This document shows positions 55,496-64,000 of a DNA stretch of 64,000 nucleotides, piece after piece. The notes under the pieces were generated by a model. That model saw nothing but the letters and a program-made list of their open reading frames with translations, searched no databases and was not told the DNA's origin. Both the position numbers and the translations under genes were made by a program. Every line of letters begins with the position of its first letter. The first letter of the stretch is position 1. The DNA comes from Heterobasidion occidentale (lineage: Eukaryota > Basidiomycota > Agaricomycetes > Russulales > Bondarzewiaceae), in NCBI GenBank assembly GCA_039111635.1, contig JBCAQO010000002.1:1488001-1552000 (forward strand), read 5' to 3'.

Positions 55496-57190
55496 TCAGG
55501 CCCCTGAAGTCTCTGGTCCCATGCAGTTTGCAGGCAATGCAAGTTTTCGTTCCCCTGCTCCATCCCCTTCGTCCACGGCCCCCTCACTCGTCACTGACCT
55601 TGATTGGAACGCGGACACAGGTGCGACCTCTCATATGACACCCCATCGCCACTGGATTCGCAACTATCGTCCCTTCGTCGTTCCCATTTGTCTCGCAGAC
55701 TCGTCTGTCATCTATTCTGCTGGTGTTGGGACTGTGGTGTTCAATCCGGTCGTTGGAGGTAAAAGGGCGCAGTCTGTGGAGTTCTCAAACGTCCTGCATG
55801 TCCCTGATCTTGGCTGTAATCTCCTGTCTGTGCTGTATTTGACTCAGCACAAGCACTTCTCTGTGCTAATAGAAGGATCTTCCATGCATTTCTCCCGGGA
55901 TGGTGCAGTGTGGTTCATGGCAGTCGTTCCTGATGGTTCCAACAACGCCTATCTCCAAGGGACCACCTCCACCGTTGTTTTGCAGTCTGCTGGTGCCGCT
56001 TCTACTCTCCCTCTCGATTGGTCCCTGTGGCATCGTCGTCTCTGCCACCACCACCATGCTGGGGTACAGAAAATGGTGAAGGAACGACTCGTTACTGGTC
56101 TACAGCTCGATTCGGACGTGCAGCCTGACCCTGTGTGCGAGCCCTGTCTCCCTGGCAAGATGCACGCTCAACCCTTCCCCTCCACTGGCTCTGTCACCTC
56201 CAAACCGCTTGAACTCGTCCATTCTGATCTCCATGGTCCTCTCCCTGTTGCCACTCACTCTGGAATGCGCTACTGGATCACCTTCATTGATGAGTTCACC
56301 AAGCTCAAAGTGGTCTATGTTCTGCGCTTGAAGAGTGACGCGTTTGAGGCTTTCAAGCGCTACAAGGCCTATGTGGAGAATCTGACTGGACAGCGCATTT
56401 TGGCCTTGCAGGATGACAAGGGAGGAGAGTACATGTCCAATGCCTGGGACTCGTTTTGTTTGGAGCATGGGATCGCTAGGAGGCACACGGCGCGCAATCA
56501 GCCACAGCAGAACGGCGTGGCAGAGCGTGCCAATCGCGCCATCATGGAGGCCCTCACCGCTATGCTCTCTGAATCGCGCTTGTTTGCCACTGTTTTCTGG
56601 GGCGAGGCTCTTGCCGCTTATGTGCACGTCTGGAATCGACTCTGGACATCTACCCTGAAGGGCAAGACACCATTTGAGATGGTCCATGGAAAGAAACCAG
56701 ATGTTTCGCACTTGCGGGTCTGGGGCTGCTTGGCTTATGTGCATGTGCAGAGGGACAAAAGGGATGGATTTGGATCGCATATGGAGAAGTGCGTGTTTAT
56801 TGGGTATCCTGACGGCTACAAGGCGTGGAAGTTCTACAATCCTGCGACTCGGAAGGTCATTATTTCGGAAAGGGCAGACTTTGATGAGCGATTCTTTCCT
56901 GGGACTCGCCACTTTGATGCTAACACCCAGTCTGCCACCCCTCCTCCTTCGTCTCTGTTCAGTCTTTGGGATGCAGATGTTGATCCGGTGCCGATTCTGG
57001 GGGGGGAAGCAGATGCTCCTCCTCCTGCTGGTCACCTGGAAGTCGCTCCCATCGATCAGGATCATCCTGTGGCAGACCCAGCACCTCCTCCACCTCTTGC
57101 TCCTGTTCTTGTCCCTCCTGATGCTCCCCCTCCTGTCATTCCAGCGCCACCTCCTGCTCTCAGAACACGCTCTAGGAATCGCTCTGCCAC
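55391..57190 (+). CDS. Copia-D gag end, protease and integrase (continuous open frame)
   Basis: One frame stays open for over 600 codons. It holds the gag zinc knuckle, then the protease DTGATSHMTPH (about 55614-55646), the integrase zinc finger (LWHRRLCHHHHAG, CEPCLPGKM, about 56025-56165) and the DDE core: VHSDLHGPL (56218), QDDKGGEY (56411) and QQNGVAERANRA (56505), all intact. The copia integrase C-terminal box CVFIGYPDGYKAW is at 56790. A proline-rich linker (APPPPLAPV and similar) runs to about 57190, where a one-base change takes the frame off the RT frame. Protease cuts the polyprotein; integrase inserts the cDNA. The LTR at 54864 blocks the normal upstream start. Confidence 0.93.
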
Positions 57191-58143
57191 CCTGAACCAG
57201 GTCCATCTGTTACTCGACGCTCCACTCGCACTCGTCGCGCTCCTGGGGAATGGTGGAAGGTTAAGACGCTGCCTGGAGACGATGATGCTCATTCTGACGC
57301 CGCTGAGGACGCCCCTGATGCTTCTGGAGATGCAGAGATGGAACCCATTGTTGAGGATGCATTTCTGGCTGAAGTCGAGCGTGCCCTGTTCACCTCTGGT
57401 ACAGAAAAGGCTGAGCCCTCGACGTATCGTCAGGCAATGAAGCGCCTGATGCAGATGAGTGGCAGAAGGTGGCAGAGGAAGAGATGGAGGCTCATGCTCG
57501 AAATCGCACCTGGGACATTGTTCCACTCCCTGAGGGCTGCAAGGCGATTGGTTCTCGTTGGGTTTTCAAGGTGAAGCACAACACGGATGGCTCTGTCGAA
57601 CGCTACAAGGCTCGTCTCGTCGCCAAGGGCTTCAGTCAGCGCCCTGGATTCGATTATTTCGAGACATTTGCGCCCACAGCCAAGTTTGCAGCCATTCGTG
57701 CCATCCTTGCTCTCTCTGCCCTCGAGGACTTTCACCTGCGCTCTGTGGACATCTCCCATGCGTTTATCAATGGTGATCTGGACACTGTGGTTTATATGGA
57801 GCAGCCTGAAGGATTTGAGCAGGGAGGACCTGAGATGGTCTGTCGCTTGATGAAGGGCTTGTATGGGCTGAAGCAGGCGAGTCGGCTGTGGTACAAGAAG
57901 TTGAAGGCGGCTCTGGAGCGCATGGGATTCAAGGCGATCTACTCTGACAACAGCATCTATGTCTATGCCAAGGATCAGGTCAAGGTCATTCTGCCAGTCT
58001 TTGTGGATGACTGCACATTTGCATCGAATTCCTTGTCTCTGCTCGATGATCTGGTCGTTGAGCTCTCTAGGTCGTTCAAGCTTCGCGATTTGGGACCCAC
58101 CACCGCTCTTCTTGGGATAGAGATTGCTAGGGATCGCGCGAAT
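57191..58143 (+). pseudogene. Copia-D RT, cut by a solo LTR
   Basis: After two frame changes (near 57190 and 57448, where one C is missing) RT is open from 57469: EEEMEAHARNRTWDI, RWVFKVKHNTDG, ARLVAKGFSQRPG, DISHAFINGD, PVFVDDCTFAS near 58000, the catalytic pair intact. The frame enters the solo LTR at 58144 and stops at 58164. The block 57547-57854 is identical to C1. Confidence 0.92.
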
Positions 58144-58675
58144 TGTTGTTTGTGGCCGTTCTAGTTGATGTGGCATGGGTGCCACATGCGTGCCACCTTT
58201 GGGACTTATTGATTACTCGCCTCTGCAGCTGGGAGCGGCCCTAGAGCCACTCCCAGAGCGGGTATATTGCTTTCTTTCTCCTTTTTTGACTGTCTCATTT
58301 TGTTTCCACCTTGTCTCACTTGGTTTCAGTTGTTTCACCGGGTTAGCCGGCTGAGGCGGTCCTGTGTGATGTCATTGACACTCCGGACCGACCTCCAGGT
58401 GGAGCTTTTGACCGCTTTGTAAGGTGGACCACCTCTAATGACCCGTTGATGTCATACCTTCCTATTTCGTTTCTTATTGTTCTCTGTAGCTTAAATACCC
58501 GTGGTCCGAGGGCGATTCTTTCTTCAGACTCTTACCCTCTGGACCACAGGTGCGCTCCCTTCTGTTCTTTGTATCTACTTCAGACTCTTACCCTCTGGAC
58601 CACAGTCCTGTCGTTATAGAGCTTCTTTTTGGCACTCTCTCTGTGCCAGTCGCTTCATTGTCACTGCGTTCAACA
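58144..58675 (+). repeat. Solo copia LTR in Copia-D RT, target duplication CGAAT
   Basis: 532 bp, TGTTGTTTGTGGCC to GCGTTCAACA, flanked by CGAAT at 58139-58143 and 58676-58680. Insert plus duplication is 537 bp, a multiple of three. Confidence 0.95.
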
Positions 58676-59517
58676 CGAATCGTCGCCTGATGCTCTCCCA
58701 GCGCCAGTACATCCTAGACATGCTAGAGCGTTACGGACAGGCCGAGTCGACCCCTGTGAAGACCCCCATGGTCCCTGGCACCAATCTCTCTGTCTCCATG
58801 GCCCCTGTATCGACTGAGGACAAGGAGTACATGAAGAAGGTTCCCTATATCTCTGCTGTTGGTTCCTTGCTGTTCCTTGCACTTGCCACTCGTCCCGACA
58901 TCGCCCACACCGTCTCTGTCCTATGCCGTTTCAACTCGAATCCTGGGATTGCGCACTGGAAGGCTGTGAAGCATTTGTTTCGCTACCTGAGAGGCACCCT
59001 GGATTATCGACTCGTCTATGGCCCCACTGACTCCAAGGAGCTCTTCACCTCGTTCTGTGATGCTGATCATGCAGGCAACCCTGACAACGGACGGTCCACC
59101 AGTGGATATGTGTTGCGCATTGGCTCTGGAGCGATCAGCTGGAGCTCCAAGCTTCAGGGACTGGTTGCACAGTCGACCACAGAGGCAGAATTCATTGCTG
59201 CCGTTGATGCGGGCCGGGAGATCGTCTGGATGCGCAATTTGCTCACTCAACTTGGCTACTCCCTGTCTGAGCCGTCGATTCTCCGCGTCGATAACCAGTC
59301 GGCTGTTGCAGTTAGCAAGAATCCAGAGCACCATGGGCGGATGAAGCATCTGGATCTTCGTTTCTTTTGGCTCAGGGACCAGGTAGAGGCTGGTGTGATT
59401 GCGCCAGCCTACGTTCCTACTGCGGACAACGCTGCGGACATCCTGACGAAAACTGTTCCACCTGAGAAGGTGAAGATTTGCTGCAGCTTGATGGGACTTG
59501 AGGATCTGCCGCATTAG
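58676..59517 (+). pseudogene. Copia-D RT C-terminus and RNase H
   Basis: Open from the LTR junction to TAG at 59515-59517. It continues RT with LMLSQRQYILDML and ESTPVKTPMVPGTNLS, then the RNase H acids in SFCDADHAGNP, TTEAEFIAAVD and VDNQSAVAV, and ends MGLEDLPH. No stop within. The open frame extends back into the LTR, but those codons are not part of the gene. RNase H removes the RNA template strand during cDNA synthesis. Confidence 0.93.
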
Positions 59518-59543
59518 GAGGGTGTTTTGGACGCTCTAGAGGC

Positions 59544-59560
59544 GTGGAATCAGGAGGGTG
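59544..59560 (+). promoter_or_regulatory. Copia-D polypurine tract region
   Basis: GGAATCAGGAGGGTG directly before the 3' LTR; the same run precedes the C1 and E 3' LTRs. A similar GGAGGGTG lies just after the stop codon at 59517. Confidence 0.7.
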
Positions 59561-60092
59561 TGTTGTTTGTTGCCGTTCTGGTTGATGTGGCATGGGTGCC
59601 ACATGCGTGCCACCTTTGGGACTCATTGATTACTCGCCTCTGTTGCTGGGAGCGGCCCTAGAGCCACTCCCAGAGCGGGTATATTGCTTTCTTTCTCCTT
59701 TTGGACTGTCTCACTTGGTTTCCACCTTGTCTCACTTGGTTTTAGTTGTTTCACTGGGTTAGCCGGCTGAGGCGGTCCTGTGTGATGTCATTGACACTCC
59801 GGACCGACCTCCAGGTGGAGCTTTTGACCGCTTTGTAAGGTGGACCACCTGTAATGACCCGTTGATGTCATACCTTCCTTTTTTCGTTTCTTATTGTTCT
59901 CTGTAGCTTAAATACCCGTGGTCCGAGGGCGATTCTTTCTTCAGACTCTTACCCTCTGGACCACAGGTGCGCTCCGTTTTGTTCGTTGTATCTACTTCAG
60001 ACTCTTACCCTCTGGACCATAGTCCTGTCGTTATAGAGCTTTCTTTTGGCACACTCTCTGTGCCAGTCGCTTCATTCTCACTGCGCTCAACA
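59561..60092 (+). repeat. Copia-D 3' LTR
   Basis: 532 bp, TGTTGTTTGTTGCC to GCGCTCAACA. Shares GGTTAGCCGGCTGAGG with the solo LTR at 58144, where the D 5' LTR has GGTTGGCTGACTCAGG. Confidence 0.93.
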
Positions 60093-60252
60093 TTCTTTCT
60101 TCAGACTCTTACCCTCTGGACCACAGGTGCGCTCCCTTCTCTTCTTTGTATCTTCTTCAGACTCTTACCCTCTGGACCACAGTCCTGTTGTTATAAAGCT
60201 TTCTTTTGGCACTCTCTCTGTGCCAGTCGCTTCATTGTCACTGCGCTCAACA
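60093..60252 (+). repeat. Truncated copia LTR joined to the Copia-D 3' LTR
   Basis: The last 160 bp of an LTR of the same family (from TTCTTTCTTCAGAC to GCGCTCAACA). Its first part is not found on the left of Copia-D. Confidence 0.85.
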
Positions 60253-60467
60253 CACATGCAGTCCCATTGACTTCGTCTGCAGATGGATCAGACGGCGGAA
60301 GAATACGGGTACCACAAGCAGGCGTTAGACCATCTGATCTACCGCCAACTAGACCGGGTACCCTGCTTGCAACATCCCCACCTTCAATGAAGTGCACACG
60401 AGGAAACCCCCCCTATCATTGGCGCGCCCGCTAAACACCGAAGACTTGTATAGAGAGGGGGTAGTGT
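60253..60467 (+). other. Unplaced 215-bp stretch ending in a purine run
   Basis: A 36-codon open frame (60282-60392, MDQTAEEYGYHKQ) is the only candidate and resembles nothing I know. It ends with AGAGAGGGGGTAG right before the LTR at 60468, which looks like a polypurine tract in plus orientation. Confidence 0.4.
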
Positions 60468-61327
60468 TAGGACCGCGTTCTAACACGTGCTTCACACGTG
60501 AATGGATGGGCTGGTCAAGTGCTTCGAACGTGCTACAGACTCGGACCGATTCCCATGACTCAGTACTATTGACATGCTCGCTACATGAACATTTACTTAC
60601 GGTTCCTGATTCTTGATGTGGACAGACTTTAGTTCCTGGCCCTGTTCCTGGTTCCTGATCGATTGCGATGTGCCTCGGTACTTGATATGGATGTGGATAG
60701 ACATTAGTGCCCCAGTACTATAGTTAGATCGATGACGCATCTTAGCTTGCGGATCTCAATCGTTGACTTTGGTACCTAAGAAGCGCACAGACCAGAGCGC
60801 GATCCTGCCCTAGATACTTCTTTGTATATTTAGCCAAGATGAGCTTCTAAGAAGCTCAGCTCGTTCACCTGTAATATATTCAATCTCTGCACTGCACCTG
60901 GTGTCTGGCTACCTTCCTAGCCCACACTTCGTGATCTCTGTCAGATCTGAAACTCCTTTACACGGTCTGACGAAGCACTGGCCTCGTCTCCCTTCTCTTC
61001 TTACGTCCTCTTCACGCATTACTACACCGGACTCGCCGCCTTCCACGTTCTCAGTTGGACACCCCCTCGGGTCATCTGTTGGACAGGAGAAGATTATCCC
61101 GTTCCTCCTCATCATCGAGAAGATCTCGAGGATCATCTCCTTAATCTCTTCGAGGACAAGGCAGAGAACAACTCCGAGTTTCTTGAAAGAGCCCAAAGAC
61201 GATTGATCGTCTTCATTTATTAGAGCCTCCGACTCTACAATGCTGTGGATGTATTAGCCTAGGGATCCCCTTTGTGCATCGGTGCACGTGATAGGTCTCC
61301 GACCTAACAAGATTGTATTCCAACACT
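60468..61327 (-). repeat. Copia-F 3' LTR
   Basis: Minus-strand start TGTTGGAATACAATC at 61327 follows the purine run CTAGGGGGAG; the end is GCGGTCCTAACA at 60468. An inner TGTTAGG at 61311 gives an alternative start that makes perfect 7-bp inverted ends. Fragments of this LTR family also lie at 3617-4028 and 44285-44601. A perfect palindrome GAGCTTCTAAGAAGCTC is at 60841-60857. Confidence 0.7.
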
Positions 61328-61331
61328 CCCC

Positions 61332-64000
61332 CTAGATCTCCAAAACACCTAATCCCACCATCAGCTCCTTGTGGTGATTCCGAGGGATCCATTTTGTGAG
61401 TATATCAGCCAGGTTCTTGGCTGAGCTAACATGCTCAACTTTGAGTTCCCCTCCTTCCACACGCTTGCAAACAAAATAGTAGCGGATCTCGATATGCTTT
61501 GCGCGTAAGTGGTTTACATATTTGTGCATAAGGATGTTGGCCCCCAGGTTGTTGCCATAAAGGAGGGTAGGACCCATGACTAGTACCTTGAGCTCACAGA
61601 GGAGCATCCTGAGCCAGATGGCCGTCTGGGTAGTGCTAGCTGCAGTGATGTACTCCGCCTCAATGGTTGAGATTGCAACCAATTATTGCTTCTTCAAGCT
61701 CTAGGTAATGGGTGTACTCGCTAGGAAGAACACCGACCCTGAGGAAGACCTCTGATTGAGCTTGACTGCATAATTAGCATTGAAGTATCCAACTGGGACC
61801 GGACTTGCCCATTTTCCTCTGTACATGATTCCATAGCTTGCCGTTCCCTTGAGGTACCAGCAAAGGTGCTTGAGCGCACACCAGTGGCCCATACCAGGAC
61901 CATGTGAGAAGAAGCCAAGTACTTGGGTTGTATAAGAGATATCTGGCCTGATAGTGACAGTAAGGTAGCTCATAGCCCCTAGTATCTCCTGGTAGGGCTT
62001 GTGGCGGCTCTCGTTGCGCTCAGCATTGTCAACAGGGTCAAAGAGGGCCCGATAGGCTCCCCCTAAGGGAAGCGGGGTGGATTCCATGTTGCAATCCAAC
62101 ATGCCAGCCCACTTGAGTATGCATAGGAGGAATCCTTGCTAGGATATGTAGATGGTGCGGGATGCCCGATCGTGCTCAACTTTAATACCAAGAATCAACT
62201 CGGGCTCACCATTTGCCCCTTCTATATCTTTGATCCTGTATGCAGCAGCAAGCTCCCCCTTGGCCCGTAGAGCCTCAGTGGGACTTATTAACAGTCATAG
62301 AGTATCGTCAGTGTGGGTGAGAGTGATGGTGCACTCGGCTCCTGTTGTCTTTGATCACGCACAGTAGTCTGAGAAGAACCGGCTATAGCCCATTTGGAGG
62401 TACACGTGATCAAGTTCTATCCACCAGTTGTTCCCACCCTGTTTTGTCCTATAGATTGCCTTGTTGAGTTGGCACACCCATTTCTCCTTCTCAGCCTCTT
62501 TAAACCTGCTTGGCTGTTGCATATAGATGTCGGAGTTGATTGGGGCATTGAGGAAGGCACTTTCAAAGTCTACTTGCCAGAGTTCAAGGTCTAGGATTGT
62601 GGCCAGCACAAGTGCGGTGTAGACAGTCTCCAGTCATATGACAGTGGCCAATGTCCATAAGAAGCTCACCCTGAAACATTATGAGTATCCTTTTCCGACT
62701 AGACGAGCCTTGCATCCGATGACTTTACTGTTCCCATCAAACTTCTCTGCAAAGATCCAGCAGTAGTCCATTACTTCTGCACTCTTAGGCAGTGGCACAA
62801 TGTCCTAGATGTTGTACTCTTGCATCTTGGTAAGCTTCTTCTTAATATCTTCTTGCCAGAGAGAGGGCCGTTTCATAGCTTCCTTCAGAGTCCTCGGAAG
62901 CAGGCTGTTCTTAGAGTCAGCAACGAGGGCAAGCATGGTACCATAGTCCCCACATTCATTGGGCAAGATGTCGTTAAGCGCAATGTGTGCAGTGGCAGTG
63001 TCATTAGCCTAGTCATTGTCATTTGCTTTGGCTCGGGCCTCACGTTCTTCATACTTGCACGACTTGCGGAGGGTGCATGAGAGTTGCATGAGCCTGGTGG
63101 ACCAGTGTGGGGTATCAGGGACCGTAGGTAGGAGGTTGTTGGAACAAGGAGAGGTACGCGGTGTGGCATCTGGCAGGTCCCTATTTAGGCTTATGGGTCC
63201 AAGTTTGGGCGTGTTTTTGGCATTTGCCACATCGATGTTATAAGTTTTCTCTCCCTTCTCTGCCTCTGCATCCCTATTTGTTTCCCCCTTATGGACCACA
63301 GGTGTCTCCCCCTCAACGGAGGGGACCACTCAAGACCAGTGCCCAACACTCTTGTCAAAAACCACATCTTGCAACAGGAAGACTTGCCCAGCAGAGGGTT
63401 TGTATAGCCAATACAATGTCCATTCATGGTAGACAACTAAGACTGCTTGTACTGTTTTTATGTCAAGCTTTGAGCGGTGCTTTTTTGGGACTTTTGCATA
63501 GGCAACAGAACTGTAGATGTGGAGGTGCTTGACATAGGGGCGGTAATGGAAGATGACCTCCCATGCGGAGGACGAGGGGTGGCGAGATGACAGCACAATG
63601 TTTGTGAGGTAAACAGCCATTGTGAAAGCCTTCACTCACAGGTGAGTTGGTAAGTTGCCGTTGTGTATCATGGACCAGGTGTGTTTAAGCCAGGTTTGGT
63701 TGCCGCACTTGGCCATGCCATTCTGTGCTGGGGAATAGAGGGTACTAGTAATGTATGATGCCCTCTTACTCACAATATTTCCTCCACAGGTCATTCACAA
63801 ATTCCGTGCCATTATTGGTACAAATACGGCAAACCGGGTGGCCAATCTGGGTTTTGATCTAGGCCACAAACCACTTTGCTGCACTCAGGGTTTCCTCCGC
63901 TATCTTTGAAGTGAGGAATGTGACATCCCTCTAGCCAAAGTAGCCATCTCGCAAGCCAAACACGTAGCGCTTGCCGCCAAGGGAGGCTGTAGGCATTGGC
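61332..64000 (-). pseudogene. Copia-F pol: integrase, RT, RNase H (broken)
   Basis: Integrase 63330-64000: the core near 63815 reads TNNGTEFVN where an Asp is expected, and SPAQNGMAKCGN near 63715 has Lys for the catalytic Glu. The C-terminal region (HIYSSVAYAKVPKKHRSKLD, in two parts) is at 63330-63635. RT about 62260-62900: KARLVGKGYS-like near 62700, QVDFESAFLNA near 62560, and HTDDT near 62305 in place of YVDD. RNase H 61332-62102: GYFNANYA with Asn for Asp, then STIEAEYITAAS and GNNLGA. It ends GLGVLEI at 61332. There are frameshifts or stops near 63330, 62610, 62350, 62140 and 61690. Confidence 0.88.

Larger units (their letters stand above)
53419..60092 (+). mobile_element. Copia-D: full-length Ty1/copia element, best preserved
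   Basis: 5' LTR, half-tRNA primer site, gag, protease, integrase, RT, RNase H, polypurine tract, 3' LTR; about 5.6 kb without its two inserted solo LTRs. All catalytic motifs that I can check are intact and only about three frameshifts interrupt the polyprotein. Its two LTRs are not each other's nearest relatives and the flanks (TGGCA, TTCTT) do not match, suggesting that the copy is recombinant. Confidence 0.94.
60468..64000 (-). mobile_element. Copia-F: Ty1/copia element, 3' part, cut by the window edge
   Basis: 3' LTR, RNase H, RT and integrase read leftwards from the right edge; a third copia family, unlike P and C/D. Key acids are changed in RNase H and integrase, so it is dead. Confidence 0.88.

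Noticed and set aside
56100..57206. Antisense open frame of 368 codons
   Set aside because: It lies opposite the intact copia integrase and linker; its residues mirror the sense codons and no domain is visible.
58501..58675. N-terminal extension of the Copia-D RNase H frame
   Set aside because: These codons lie in a solo LTR bounded by the CGAAT duplication; the same phrase recurs in every LTR of the family.
1..64000. tRNA, rRNA or host housekeeping genes
   Set aside because: I looked on both strands for tRNA-like cloverleaf boxes and known protein motifs and found none; a dedicated tRNA scan could still reveal one.

Overview
This window looks like a graveyard of LTR retrotransposons in a filamentous fungus, most likely a mushroom-forming basidiomycete. 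That assignment is inferred from the element types (chromodomain-bearing Ty3/gypsy chromoviruses and Ty1/copia elements that resemble those I know from Agaricomycetes); no host gene, tRNA or rRNA could be recognised to confirm it. Nearly every open frame is a piece of gag or pol, and almost all are broken by stops and frameshifts. Many stops are TGA or TAG where sister copies have CGA, CAG or TGG, so C:G to T:A change, especially at CpG, dominates the decay.

Layout. 1-2996: 3' part of a copia element (Copia-P) with its LTR. 2972-4028: short repeats and an LTR fragment. 4029-13470: chromovirus A on the plus strand, lacking its 3' end. 13471-36070: chromovirus B1 of the same family on the minus strand, split by a complete younger copy, B2 (22757-33541), which is flanked by the 5-bp target duplication GTGAA. 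B1 also carries a 996-bp insertion of unknown type in its third ORF. 36071-36609: copia relic. 36610-43224: copia element C1 (minus), carrying a 1012-bp LTR-like insertion. 43225-48495: AT-rich, strongly decayed copia pieces, an LTR fragment of another family and one unrecognised ORF. 48496-53418: a mosaic of copia LTRs and fragments (D0 and E). 53419-60092: copia element D (plus), the best preserved element, with two solo LTRs of its own family inserted in gag and in RT. 60093-64000: a truncated LTR, then the 3' LTR and pol of another copia element (F, minus) that runs off the right edge.

The chromovirus family (A, B1, B2) is the most interesting content. In order it has a 572-600 bp LTR, a primer site that matches its own RNA 5' end rather than an obvious tRNA, gag with a zinc knuckle, pol (protease, RT, RNase H, integrase, chromodomain), then a separate third gene of about 1.38 kb that I do not recognise, then about 2.5 kb of apparently non-coding DNA holding some 15 copies of a short box (GTCCGCAATGAC plus TAAACTA) interleaved with hairpins, and finally a polypurine tract and 3' LTR. 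The third gene shows protein-like conservation in two alternating reading frames in all three copies.

The C/D/E copia family uses a primer site complementary to the anticodon region of initiator tRNA-Met (GGTTATGGGCCC), the half-tRNA priming known from Drosophila copia. Several full-length elements have precise LTR ends but unmatched flanks, while solo LTRs and B2 keep perfect 5-bp duplications. Together with a 1.2-kb inverted repeat and a 308-bp identity tract, this points to frequent recombination or gene conversion between copies.
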